From Leptolyngbyaceae cyanobacterium T60_A2020_046 (GTDB lineage Bacteria; Cyanobacteriota; Cyanobacteriia; Phormidesmidales; Phormidesmidaceae), in assembly GCA_015272155.1 (NCBI GenBank), contig JACYME010000036.1, positions 1 through 35,493 on the forward strand: DNA of 35,493 nt, written 5' to 3'. Positions 16,267-24,591 of the stretch are shown in pieces. Position 1 is the stretch's first letter. Every line of letters starts with the position of its first letter. The notes under the pieces were generated by a model. It was not told the origin of the DNA. It did not search any database and saw only the letters and a program-made list of their open reading frames with translations. The translations under genes were made by a program, and so were the position numbers.

Positions 16267-19029
16267 CTACCCTTCCCGTTCCACCACGATCACGTTCTCG
16301 GTGACCTTCTCGAAGGTGTCGTCGTGGCTGATCACAAAGAGTTGGCTGAAGCTCTTGATGCGGGCTATCGCTTCGGCAAGACTATCACGGCGGGGTTTGT
16401 CCATATTGGTGGTGGGCTCGTCGAAAAAGGCGATGTCGATGTCGGCCAGCACCTTGAGCAAGGCCAGGCGTACGGCGAGGGCGGCGCACATTTGTTCGCC
16501 GCCGGAGAGGTTCGTAAAGCGGCGGCTATTGGGGCCTTCTTGGACGAGGATGTCGTAGTCGCGGGTCCAGGTGAGGGCGACATTGGGCCGATTCAGCAGT
16601 TCTCGAAAGAGGCGATCGGCTTCGCGGGAAATTTGCTCGACGTAGCGCTCGGTGATGCGCGGGCCAGCTTCTTTGTAGGCTTTGCGGGCAAAGGTGATGA
16701 AGCGTTTGACCCGATCGCGCTGTTTGCGTTCGGCGATCGCGCGATCGCGGCTGGCGGCCAATTCTGCTAAGGCATCCAACTGCTGTTGGAGTTCTTGCCA
16801 GAGCTGGCGCTGCTGGGGCAAGCTGCCGGACAGGCGATCGCGTTGCGATCGCAGATCTTGGTAAGTTGTCTCCACCTGCTCCACCCGTTGGGGATCGATT
16901 TGGGCTAGGGCAGTTTGGGCCTGCTCGGTCAGGGCGGTATAGCGCTGGTGCAGGTCGGTTTGGGTGTGTTGGGCGGCGGCCAGTTCGGCAGTCAGGTCGG
17001 GTTCGCGCTGGGCGAGGTTGACGTGCTGCAAGTATCGCAGATAGCCGCTGTGGTGGGTTTGTTTGATTTGGGTCTGCTGGGCGATTTCGGCTTCCAGGGT
17101 GTCGAAGGCGGTGAGGGCGGTTTCGAGGTCGGCAATTTGGCGCTGAATGCCTGCTTGGGCTGCTTCCATCTGGGTGTAGCGCTGGGTGAGTTGGGGCTGC
17201 TGGGCCAGCGATCGCGTCAATAACGCATGGCGACCTTTGGGATCTCCCAGGGCTTTGATCTTGGCCTCAAGGTGTTGAATCTTGGCAGTCACCTCGGTTT
17301 CGGCGGCGAGGCGCTGCGCTAAGCGATCGCGACGGGCATCGAGGGTGTGAGATTGCTGGCGCAGGGTTTCCAGCTCCTGTTTGCGCTGGGGCAGGGTGGC
17401 GATCGCGGCTTGCTGGCGAGTGAGCTGTCTGATTTGCGTGCGGATTTGATTGAGCTGCGCCTGCAACGCGGCGACATCGGTTTGGGTGGCGAGGTCGGCC
17501 AGAATGCCGCGAACGTCGGTCAAAATGTCCTGGTTTACGGTGATTCCGGCCTGGAGTGCTGCCTGGAGTGTCTCAATCGCCGAGGCTGACAATAGGGGGA
17601 TGCTGGCTTGCAGGTCGGCTAGGGTGGCGATCGCGGTGTGGACTTGGGTGGCGTAGCGATCGCTGGCTCCTTCTCCCGCTGCCACCAACCGCCGCAGTTC
17701 TGGCTCAAACTGGCGCGCTGCCTCAATGCGGCTGATCTGCTGTTGCAGGCGATCGCGCTGCTGTTCCAAATCGGGCAGCGCGTCGAGGGCGTTGGCCTGC
17801 GCCTGAAGCTGCTGGATCGCTGTCACTCGCTCAATGATTTGCCGTTGCAGAGGGATGCTCTGTTGTTCTAAGGCTTGCAGTTCGCCGCGTACTTCCGCCA
17901 GCGTGTGCTGTACGGCGAGTTGCTCTCTCAGTTGTTCCTCAAGCTCGCCCTGGGCAAGGATCTGGGGTTGTAGGCGCTGGCGTTCCGCCTCGGCCTCTGC
18001 CAATTGGTCGAGCTGGAGCTTGAGGCGGGTGAGATCCGCCGCGCGGCTGTCTAAGGTTTTTTGCAGATCGCGCTGGCGGATTTGCAGGGTGCGGCGTTCA
18101 GATTGCCGTTGGTTCAGGGTTTGCAGGGTGGCCTCGGCAGCCTGATAGGCGGCATAGGTGGGCTGGGCGGCGGTACAGAGGGCGGCGGCGTGCTGAGCTT
18201 GGGCGAGGGAAGTTTGCAGCATGGCGGTGTGTTGCTGCTGCTGGTCGAGGCGCGATCGCGCCTGCTGCACCTCTGTTTGGAGCGCTTGCACCCGCGTGGC
18301 TTCGGCTTTGAGGGCATCGCGCTCCTGTTGCAGGGCGGCAAGCTGCTGGTCGAGGGTGGTCAGTTGCGCCTCGTTCTGGGAAATTTGGGCGGTGAGGGTC
18401 TGGTGCCGCTGGTGCAGGTCGTCCCAACCCTGGAGCCGTTCTTCATACTGGGCGATGTCGCGATCGAGGGCGTCAACCTGGTCTTCGGCATAGCGGCGCA
18501 GAGTGTTCAGCTCTTTGTGGACGGTTTTGTATTCCTCGACTTTGAGCACTTTGTCGAATACCGTCTTGCGATTTTCGGCGGTTTGCAAAAAGTCGGCGGT
18601 AAAGGTGCCCTGGGGAACGCCCACCGTGCGTGCAAACAGTTCGCCGAGGTCGGTGCCGGGGGCGACGCCCATGTGCTCGCGCAGCCACGGCAACACTTCG
18701 TCTTTGATGCGGGTGTAGGGCAGGCGCACATTTTGCTGGGGATCAAAAATGACGTAGCCCTTGGTGGTGTTGCGCTGCACAGTGTAGGTGCGCCCGTCTT
18801 GGTGGGAAATAAATTCGACGGTGGCTTCGGCGCTGCCGCTGCCGTTGCGAATCAGATCTTCTTTTTTGTAGTCGCCCTGGTAGTTAAAGAGCACCCAGGC
18901 GATCGCTTCCAGAATGCTGGTTTTGCCCGCGCCATTTTCGCCGCAGATGGCGTTGGTGCCGGGGGCAAAGGTGAAGACGCGATCGCGATGGGTTTTGAAG
19001 TTTTTTAGCGTAACGGACAGAATCTGCAT
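16267..19029 (-). CDS. sbcC: SbcC/Rad50-like SMC-family ATPase
   Basis: This is a 920-residue DNA-repair ATPase of the SbcC/Rad50 type, which with an SbcD/Mre11 nuclease processes DNA ends and hairpins. Walker A GENGAGKT is at residues 30-37. Long Gln/Leu/Ala-rich coiled coils occupy about 180-740. The C-terminal ATPase half has the signature LSGGEQMCAALAVRLALLKV, Walker B IDIAFFDEPTTNMD and the switch His in QLFVISHDD. The middle contains a loop around KIKALGDPKGRHALL but no CxxC zinc hook, the dimerisation element expected of Rad50 and many SbcC proteins. The ATG at 19029 (MQILSVTLKNF) is standard. No sbcD gene is adjacent; upstream is a PLP lyase gene 61 bases away. Confidence 0.9.
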   Translation of the reverse strand: MQILSVTLKNFKTHRDRVFTFAPGTNAICGENGAGKTSILEAIAWVLFNYQGDYKKEDLIRNGSGSAEATVEFISHQDGRTYTVQRNTTKGYVIFDPQQNVRLPYTRIKDEVLPWLREHMGVAPGTDLGELFARTVGVPQGTFTADFLQTAENRKTVFDKVLKVEEYKTVHKELNTLRRYAEDQVDALDRDIAQYEERLQGWDDLHQRHQTLTAQISQNEAQLTTLDQQLAALQQERDALKAEATRVQALQTEVQQARSRLDQQQQHTAMLQTSLAQAQHAAALCTAAQPTYAAYQAAEATLQTLNQRQSERRTLQIRQRDLQKTLDSRAADLTRLKLQLDQLAEAEAERQRLQPQILAQGELEEQLREQLAVQHTLAEVRGELQALEQQSIPLQRQIIERVTAIQQLQAQANALDALPDLEQQRDRLQQQISRIEAARQFEPELRRLVAAGEGASDRYATQVHTAIATLADLQASIPLLSASAIETLQAALQAGITVNQDILTDVRGILADLATQTDVAALQAQLNQIRTQIRQLTRQQAAIATLPQRKQELETLRQQSHTLDARRDRLAQRLAAETEVTAKIQHLEAKIKALGDPKGRHALLTRSLAQQPQLTQRYTQMEAAQAGIQRQIADLETALTAFDTLEAEIAQQTQIKQTHHSGYLRYLQHVNLAQREPDLTAELAAAQHTQTDLHQRYTALTEQAQTALAQIDPQRVEQVETTYQDLRSQRDRLSGSLPQQRQLWQELQQQLDALAELAASRDRAIAERKQRDRVKRFITFARKAYKEAGPRITERYVEQISREADRLFRELLNRPNVALTWTRDYDILVQEGPNSRRFTNLSGGEQMCAALAVRLALLKVLADIDIAFFDEPTTNMDKPRRDSLAEAIARIKSFSQLFVISHDDTFEKVTENVIVVEREG

Positions 19030-19090
19030 GGGTTAGGGATCAACGGGCAGCAACACCGGGGGTTTCCTAAATCCTACCCAAGAACGGCGG

Positions 19091-20311
19091 TCACGACCGG
19101 GGCTCGGCGATCGTGGCCAGGATGCGATCGGCCAGGGCATCCACCTCGGCCTCTAGGGTGAGGTAATGGGTGCAGGCCCGCACACAGTGGGGATGCAGCA
19201 GCGTGCGCAAAAATACGCCCTCCGCTTCCAGGGTGTTGACCAGGTGGATGTGGCGATCGCGACTGGGCTCCCCGGCTTCCAAAATTTGGAAGGACACCAG
19301 CCCCGACTTGGGCGGCGTGGCGGTGATGCAGCGAATCTGTGGCTGATCGTTGAGACGCTGCCAGAGGCGCTGACTGAGCGCCACAATGCGGTCATAGCGC
19401 TGGGCATCGGTGCCCCACTGGCGATGGATCTCAAGGGCCGATCGCAGCCCCGCAATCAGCGTGTAGTCTGAGGTGGCGACCTCGTAGCGGCTGCCGTTGG
19501 GCTGCCAACCTGTGGGGTTTCCGGCGGCGTCGGTGGTGATGCCGCGCCAGCCAATGAAGGTGGGATGCAGGCGATCGCGCACCTCGGGCCGCACATAGAG
19601 CCCGCCTAGCCCAGCCGGGCCACAGCACCACTTGTGCCCGGTAAAGGCGTAGAAATCTATCCCCAGATCCGTCAAGTTGAGGGGCAACATGCCTACGGAC
19701 TGGGCCGCATCTGACAACACCCAGACGGGATCAGGACGGCGATCGTGGCAAAGCTGGGTGAGGTCTGCCAGGGGCAACACTTGCCCCGTATTCCACAGGA
19801 TGTGGCTGGCGACCAGCAGCCGGGTGCGGGGGTGGAGGGCGGCAGCAATGACCGCCACAGGATCGCCGCCTTGGGCAGTCGCCAAAATAGGGCAGGGGTC
19901 GATCGCCACGCCAAAGCGTCGGCTAATTTCCTGCACGGTGGCGATAATGCCAGGGTGTTCGCAGTCGGTCAGCAAAATGCGATCGCCGGGTTGCCAGTCG
20001 AGCCCCCACAGAGCAATGTTGCAGCCCACGGTGACATCCTCGGTCAGCGTGATGCTCTCGGGCGCAACGGCCAGCAGGTCGGCCCAGGCGGTGCGCATGG
20101 CGGCGGTGTCTTGCTGGAGTCCGCGATTGACCGCGCCGCTAAAGGGGCCAGTAGTTTGGATGTGCATCTGAGCGTCGTGCATGGCCGCGATCGCGGCCTC
20201 GGGCATTGGCCCCTGTCCGCCATAGTTGAAGTACCGATGACGCTGGAGCGCGGGAAACTGCCGACGATGTTGGGCAAGATCAACGGGGGCAGGAGACAGG
20301 CTGAGAACCAT
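19091..20311 (-). CDS. Class V aminotransferase, L-cysteine/cystine lyase type
   Basis: This 406-residue PLP enzyme belongs to the aminotransferase class V fold. Key features are TEDVTVGCNIALWGLDWQPG, the substrate/PLP loop around LVASHILWNTGQVLPL, WVLSDAAQSVG, and the Schiff-base lysine in FYAFTGHKWCCGPAGLGGL. The C-terminal part lacks the RxGHHC active-site cysteine loop of SufS/NifS desulfurases, having LRTLLHPHCVRACTHYLT instead. That points to the cysteine/cystine C-S lyase (C-DES) group described in Synechocystis, which releases persulfide from cystine and can support Fe-S assembly in vitro. An isopenicillin-epimerase-like label is the usual automatic alternative. It is followed by sbcC on the same strand, with no obvious functional link. 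Confidence 0.8.
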   Translation of the reverse strand: MVLSLSPAPVDLAQHRRQFPALQRHRYFNYGGQGPMPEAAIAAMHDAQMHIQTTGPFSGAVNRGLQQDTAAMRTAWADLLAVAPESITLTEDVTVGCNIALWGLDWQPGDRILLTDCEHPGIIATVQEISRRFGVAIDPCPILATAQGGDPVAVIAAALHPRTRLLVASHILWNTGQVLPLADLTQLCHDRRPDPVWVLSDAAQSVGMLPLNLTDLGIDFYAFTGHKWCCGPAGLGGLYVRPEVRDRLHPTFIGWRGITTDAAGNPTGWQPNGSRYEVATSDYTLIAGLRSALEIHRQWGTDAQRYDRIVALSQRLWQRLNDQPQIRCITATPPKSGLVSFQILEAGEPSRDRHIHLVNTLEAEGVFLRTLLHPHCVRACTHYLTLEAEVDALADRILATIAEPRS

Positions 20312-20471
20312 AGCAGCGGCGATTAAGTCTGGATGTCACTGCTTTCCACTGTATCGTTCTGCGCGATCGCGGTGAGGAGAGGGCGCAAGGAACTAAGGGG
20401 AACCGCGCTGGGTTTCCAGAGTGTTGGCTTTAGGACAGGTAGCGCCGGGGCAGGGGAGAAGCCACCCTGCC

Positions 20472-21635
20472 TTAACGCGGGGCAGGGATTTGGGAGCCCA
20501 GTTTCAGCGCCTCAATGATTTTGAGATTCGCCTTTGGGAAGGGATACTCGTCCAATTCGGCCACGGTGACCCAGCGAATTTCGTCGCACTCAATGGGTTG
20601 GGGCTCGCCGCTGAGGTGTCGGCAATGAAACACGTTTAGCGTCACCTTGAAGTGGGTGTAGGTATGCTCTAGCGTCATCAGGCGATCGCCCACCTCCACC
20701 GCGATCGCCACCTCTTCCTGAAGCTCGCGGCGAATGCAGTCTTCAACATTTTCACCGGGCTCAATCTTGCCCCCCGGAAATTCCCACAAGCCACCGAGTA
20801 AGCCCTCTTGACGACGGCGATCAATGAGAATTTTACCCTCATCATTCCACACCACTGCAACGCCAATTTGCTTATGGGGAATGGGATCCCGAACCTCTGT
20901 CATAGGAATCTCCGACTGTACGTTTTGATTGTACGCTGCGCAGTTTGTCTGCCAAGGACACTGGACACAGGTAGGCTGGCGTCGCGTACAGCAGGTTGCG
21001 CCCAAATCCATCAGCGCTTGGTTAAAGTCACGGCCATTGTCGGGGGGCACCAACGCTCCTGACAAATCCCACAGCAGGGCTAGGGCTTTGCTGGGGGGGC
21101 GATCAAGGGCGATGAGGCGCGATAGCACCCGCTTGACGTTGCCATCTAAAATTGGGAGCGGTTGGTTAAAGGCGGCGCTCAAGATGCCGCCCGCCGTGGT
21201 GCGACCAATGCCAGGGAGGGCGATCGCGGCTTCAAAATCCTGGGGAAACTGACCGTTGTGCTGGGTGGCGATCGCCTGCGCCGCCCGGTGCAAGTTGCGA
21301 GCTCGGGCATAGTAGCCCAGCCCCTCCCAGGCTTTGAGCACGGTCTGTTGATCCGCAGCCGCCAGCACCTCCACCGTCGGGAAGGTTTGCAGCCAGCGTG
21401 TGTAGTAGGGAATGACCGTCTTTACCTGGGTCTGTTGCAGCATGATCTCCGAGATCCAGATGGCGTAAGGATCTCGGGTGTCTCGCCAGGGCAGCGATCG
21501 CCCTTCTTGCTGATACCACCTCAACAGGGCATGGCGAAGTTCCCCCACATTAAAATTCGGCCAATCTGCAAACAGATTGGCCGAATCGCAACCGTCTCGA
21601 TTGGCGGAGGTGCTAAACCCCATCCGCCGAAGCAT
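20472..21635 (-). CDS. mutY: A/G-specific adenine glycosylase MutY with C-terminal Nudix-type domain
   Basis: MutY removes adenine mispaired with 8-oxoguanine. The 387-residue product has the HhH-GPD glycosylase domain with ISEIMLQQTQV (catalytic Glu), LPGIGRTTAGGILSAAF (helix-hairpin-helix) and ILDGNVKRVLSR (catalytic Asp). Next comes the four-cysteine [4Fe-4S] loop in CTRRQPTCVQCPWQTNC. The C-terminal domain (about 255-380) keeps a Nudix box with GGKIEPGENVEDCIRRELQEE, unusually intact for the MutY 8-oxoG-recognition domain. The ATG at 21635 overlaps the DUF760 gene by 23 bases; ATG at 21623 is another option. The first 30 residues are not conserved-looking, so the true start may be later. 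Confidence 0.95.
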   Translation of the reverse strand: MLRRMGFSTSANRDGCDSANLFADWPNFNVGELRHALLRWYQQEGRSLPWRDTRDPYAIWISEIMLQQTQVKTVIPYYTRWLQTFPTVEVLAAADQQTVLKAWEGLGYYARARNLHRAAQAIATQHNGQFPQDFEAAIALPGIGRTTAGGILSAAFNQPLPILDGNVKRVLSRLIALDRPPSKALALLWDLSGALVPPDNGRDFNQALMDLGATCCTRRQPTCVQCPWQTNCAAYNQNVQSEIPMTEVRDPIPHKQIGVAVVWNDEGKILIDRRRQEGLLGGLWEFPGGKIEPGENVEDCIRRELQEEVAIAVEVGDRLMTLEHTYTHFKVTLNVFHCRHLSGEPQPIECDEIRWVTVAELDEYPFPKANLKIIEALKLGSQIPAPR

Positions 21636-21954
21636 CCATCGCCATCAGCGATTCCTCAAAGGCAAGACGTTGCTCTGCCCCGCGCAAAAAGTAGCCGCTC
21701 ATCATCGCAGAGGCCAACAGCCGCCCCAGGTTTTCACGGTTGGTGGTGATGGTGACGTCAAAGTGCTTCGATGGCAGGCCGCCTAGTAAGCCAATGATGT
21801 TGTGCTCCATCGCCTGCATAACTTCGGGAGACACCGGGCGAGAAAGCTGCGCGATGGTTTCAGGGCTCATGGCCTGAACGTATTGCAACAGGCTGTTTTG
21901 ACCCTCGCGATCGCGATTAAAAAAGTCGGAAGTTTGACCAGGAGCGTTGTTCAC
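21613..21954 (-). CDS. DUF760 protein
   Basis: This 113-residue protein belongs to a family found in cyanobacteria and plant chloroplasts, function unknown. The recognisable core is LLQYVQAMSPETIAQLSRPV, then EVMQAMEHNIIGLLGGLPS, then FDVTITTNRENLGRLLASAM and MSGYFLRGAEQRLAFEESL. No signal peptide or membrane helix is visible. It is the first gene of a minus-strand run, and its last 23 bases overlap the mutY start, implying translational coupling. Confidence 0.9.
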   Translation of the reverse strand: MNNAPGQTSDFFNRDREGQNSLLQYVQAMSPETIAQLSRPVSPEVMQAMEHNIIGLLGGLPSKHFDVTITTNRENLGRLLASAMMSGYFLRGAEQRLAFEESLMAMDASADGV

Positions 21955-22338
21955 CTTGGGTTACCTCTATCGGCTAGCAACGGAAAAACGTTGGTAAAGC
22001 GTCGGTCTGTAGATGACCGTGCAATGGTTTTACTGTAACAACGAGCCTGTCACCGCAGAAGTGAGTGGAACCGAACCCCAGTGGCGAAGTTTACGCGCCT
22101 GTGATCGTGATGAAATGCCATCCCGTCGGGAAACCGAAATGCCCGGTGTAGAAACCCGTCGCGATCGCAACCCAGTGCGTTGCTCTCACCATGAAGCATT
22201 CCCAGAGTAGCCCCCAAAGGAATCGAGCCACGGATGGTGGGGCCAAGGAAACGTCATTTGTCACCCTCTGAGCCGCACACGACCGTCCCGTAGCGCAGCG
22301 ATGTCGCGAGGGTCGAACCTCTGTGAAAGGCAGAGCAG
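21955..22338. other. Intergenic region between DUF760 and ferredoxin genes
   Basis: This region of about 380 bases should hold the DUF760 promoter and the 3' region of the ferredoxin gene, both minus strand. Near 22290-22325 there is a GC-rich imperfectly self-complementary stretch (CCCGTAGCGCAGCGATGTCG), possibly a degenerate palindromic repeat. Short open frames on both strands resemble nothing I know. Confidence 0.45.
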
Positions 22339-22581
22339 CTACCAGGTGGGATCGACGTAGAGGTTGATAGTCAGCGTCGGATAGCCTGGGGGCACAGCAG
22401 AAATGCACGAGCAGATCGGCTCCTCAAGTCCCTCGATTTCCACCTCACAGGCATGACACGACCCCATTAAACAACCCGTCGGGATTTGAATACCCGCGCG
22501 ATCGGCCACCTTGAGCAAGGGCTCGCCGACCTCGGCATCTACCGTCACATCGTTGGGCAAAAAACGAATCGCAACACTCAT
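22339..22581 (-). CDS. Small [2Fe-2S] ferredoxin-type protein
   Basis: This 80-residue electron-transfer protein has the plant-type ferredoxin fold. The cluster ligands are three cysteines in TGCLMGSCHACEVEIEG (C-x4-C-x2-C) and a fourth in EEPICSCIS. It is shorter than PetF and its surface differs, so it is probably not the photosynthetic ferredoxin. Start is ATG at 22581; an adjacent GTG at 22584 is also in frame. It lies 24 bases after the DUF2470 stop on the same strand, so the two are probably one transcript and the ferredoxin may serve the DUF2470 protein. Confidence 0.85.
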   Translation of the reverse strand: MSVAIRFLPNDVTVDAEVGEPLLKVADRAGIQIPTGCLMGSCHACEVEIEGLEEPICSCISAVPPGYPTLTINLYVDPTW

Positions 22582-22605
22582 CACAGGATTCTGTTCGACG
22601 ATGGG

Positions 22606-22893
22606 TCAGGACGTGGCGGTGCTGCGAGCCTGCTTCAGCATGTCCACTAAGACGTGGTGGGCTTCTTTGGCATCGGCGAGGGGCGCGGCAAAGGGAACAC
22701 GCACAGGCACTCGCTCGCCATTCACCTCTGCGTCGAGGGTCATCCCTTCAAGGTCGATGGACTGCATCACGGCAGCGGTGGCCTCGGGGGTTTTGCCAAA
22801 TACGTGAGCGTAGGTAAGCACTGCGTCGGCATGGTCGTCGTTCATGTGTTTGCAGATGCGATCGCTCACTGCTGGAGTGATAGGCTCAGCCAT
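22606..22893 (-). CDS. DUF2470 protein
   Basis: This 95-residue protein consists of one DUF2470 domain: ISDRI-like VSDRICKHMNDDHADAVLTY, then IDLEGMTLDAEV, and a final helix EAHHVLVDMLKQA. This domain is found at the end of HugZ/HutZ-type heme-degrading or heme-binding proteins and in the chloroplast glutamyl-tRNA reductase-binding protein, which suggests heme or tetrapyrrole-related binding. HMNDDHADAV carries the His/Asp cluster typical of the family. The frame is open further upstream, but ATG at 22893 with MAEPITPAV is the natural start. It is the first of a pair with a ferredoxin. Confidence 0.9.
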   Translation of the reverse strand: MAEPITPAVSDRICKHMNDDHADAVLTYAHVFGKTPEATAAVMQSIDLEGMTLDAEVNGERVPVRVPFAAPLADAKEAHHVLVDMLKQARSTATS

Positions 22894-22941
22894 GATAAAT
22901 CTCGTAAAAGAATGGTTACAACAGGTTTTGTGTCTCCTCCG

Positions 22942-23361
22942 ATGATACCGCCTCAGCCTCCAAACGCCGACCATCCCTGGCCTGCTGGGCATGTGTTCCA
23001 GAGTCCTGGAGCACACTTAACCTATCGGGTGATTGGCCCCTGTTGTCGCTTGTTTGATCGCGAGCAACTGCCTTGGCCCTGCTGTCGGCTGCAATGGCGC
23101 GGCAAGGAACCGAGTTGGCGGCGCATTGGGCGGCGTTTTGTGCCCGATATGGCCGCGCGGCGCTTTCCGTCCTACAACGTGGAAATTATTGGCCAAAGCT
23201 ACCGCGCCGAGCCCTTTATCACAACGCTGTATACCAGCCGCCTGTCGCGCGAGCTGCAAGCCTGGTGGTATGCCAAGCGGATTGCCACCCAGGGGCAGTC
23301 GCTGCGATCGCACCCCGCGCCGGATGACGCCCCCCACCTACAGCCCGAGCCTGAACCCTGA
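22942..23361 (+). CDS. Cyanobacterial conserved hypothetical protein
   Basis: This 139-residue soluble protein is rich in Trp, Arg and Pro, with no signal peptide. I recognise its style as a cyanobacterial hypothetical (motifs YNVEIIGQSYRAEPFITTLY and RELQAWWYAKRIATQGQSL) but know no function. The likely start is ATG at 22942 (MIPPQPPNADHPW). An in-frame start at 22913 adds ten residues, and the frame stays open to 22654 as antisense of the DUF2470 gene, which I do not count. It is divergent from the DUF2470 gene, about 50 bases apart, and converges with the pentapeptide gene, whose stop lies one base away. Confidence 0.65.
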   Translation: MIPPQPPNADHPWPAGHVFQSPGAHLTYRVIGPCCRLFDREQLPWPCCRLQWRGKEPSWRRIGRRFVPDMAARRFPSYNVEIIGQSYRAEPFITTLYTSRLSRELQAWWYAKRIATQGQSLRSHPAPDDAPHLQPEPEP

Positions 23362-23362
23362 C

Positions 23363-23938
23363 CTATTCGGCAGCAGCATTGGTTTCAGCAGCGGTGCAGG
23401 CGTGGCGATAGTCGCCATAGGGCATCAATGCCCCACACAAAACCGCGCCCCGAAAGTCGGTGGCAACGATCACTGCTTGGGTAAAGTCTGCTGCAGACAG
23501 CAGCGCGTTTTGAAAGTTTACGCGCTCAATCAGAGCTTCGCGGAAGCTCGTGGTGTAAAACGTTGCTCCTGCAAAATCTCCCCGGTTCAGGTTGGCATAA
23601 TCCAGCCGGGCGGCGTTGAAGTTGGCTGCGCGCCCGTTCACTTCCCCCAGATAGGCATCGCGGAGGTCTGCGCCGTGGAGATCTGCGTTCTCAAGGTTTG
23701 CCTGGAAGAAGTTGGCGTTTCTCAGGTTCGCCTTCGAGAGGTTGACGCCGCTGAGGTCATAGCGTCTGAGGTCTGCCCCGGCCAAGTTGCAGCCCACACA
23801 CGATCGCGTGCTCAAAAGCTGAGTTAACGGATCTGGGCTATTGGCGATCGCGCGCGATGACAATGTTGTCAGGGCGATTGCAAGGGAACCAAGCCCCAAG
23901 ACAGCAAAAGGCGAAATGACACGATTCCAGCGTTTCAT
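23363..23938 (-). CDS. Exported pentapeptide-repeat protein
   Basis: This 191-residue protein has a signal peptide (VISPFAVLGLGSLAIALTTL, cleavage after SRAIA). A run of pentapeptide A(D/N)LXX repeats follows from about residue 47 to 160: CNLAGADLRRYDLSGVNL, ANLRNANFFQANLENADL, HGADLRDAYL. These form a right-handed quadrilateral beta-helix. Cyanobacterial genomes encode many such proteins, often periplasmic or lumenal, with unknown roles. A CVGC motif just before the repeats could bind metal or form a disulfide. Start choice: AGGAG lies six bases before ATG 23938; ATG 23941 immediately precedes it. The longer frame upstream to 24106 has no supporting features. Confidence 0.9.
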   Translation of the reverse strand: MKRWNRVISPFAVLGLGSLAIALTTLSSRAIANSPDPLTQLLSTRSCVGCNLAGADLRRYDLSGVNLSKANLRNANFFQANLENADLHGADLRDAYLGEVNGRAANFNAARLDYANLNRGDFAGATFYTTSFREALIERVNFQNALLSAADFTQAVIVATDFRGAVLCGALMPYGDYRHACTAAETNAAAE

Positions 23939-23941
23939 CAT

Positions 23942-24591
23942 GGACTCCTGATTCATCGGGGTAGCCTGTTTCAGCGCACGGTCAAGGGATTGAAGATGCC
24001 GAATCGGTGTGTTTCCAAAACCCACGAGGGCGTACCCTGCCCCTGAACTTTGGGTGTCAAGGTGTGGAAACGATCTGCACTCAGTCAAAACTGTTGCACG
24101 ACACAAAACATTGCCAACTCAGGTGCGACGGGTCTTCAGCGAATGGTCTGGTCTGAATCCAGAGGTTGGCCGCCACTTCTCCATCACTATGTCAAACCAC
24201 TTGCGAGGCTGACAAGGTAAAAAACGTGACCGCGATCGGCAACCTAGCTTGCGGGATCACCGTCACAGAGACTAGCTAGGAATTTAGTCTTGATGATGGC
24301 AAGCACAGTTCCTAAATCTTTGAGAAATAATTGATGGCTGCCGGGTAAATGGTTTGATAATTGGCTTCTGTGTTCTGATCCCTAAACCACATTCCAGTTG
24401 ACGCGCAACATCGTTTCGTCTTTGTTGTTCCCATTACGTTTACGTTTTCCCGAACATAAGGAACCGCGTGGAGGTGGTTTCAGAAAATTCCCGAAATTCG
24501 CTCTGCGGTTCCTGTAGCTAGCGCCTTTAGGATGATTGGGGGCGCTGTTTTGCCCCCGCTCTTCAACACACACTTGTCTATTGGGTGACCT
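23942..24591. other. Divergent intergenic region with several inverted repeats
   Basis: This gap of about 650 bases lies between the pentapeptide-repeat gene (minus) and the DUF3747-SLH gene (plus). Two clean inverted repeats are visible: CCTAGCT at 24243-24249 with AGCTAGG at 24274-24280, and AGGAACCGC at 24459-24467 with GCGGTTCCT at 24505-24513. The second could fold into a 55-base stem-loop in the leader of the SLH gene. I see no convincing small gene and no clear -35/-10 pair. Confidence 0.6.

Noticed and set aside
18061-19008. Plus-strand open frame of 315 codons, rich in Gly and Leu
   Set aside because: It is entirely antisense to the N-terminal half of sbcC, which has clear motifs. 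Long antisense frames are expected at this GC content.
22285-22340. tRNA-like T-arm sequence (GGTTCGACC on the minus strand)
   Set aside because: No matching acceptor, D or anticodon arms at the right distances, and the surrounding stem does not pair.
22091-22408. Minus-strand open frame of 105 codons overlapping the ferredoxin 3' end
   Set aside because: It has no family resemblance, overlaps a well-supported ferredoxin in another frame, and mostly covers intergenic DNA.
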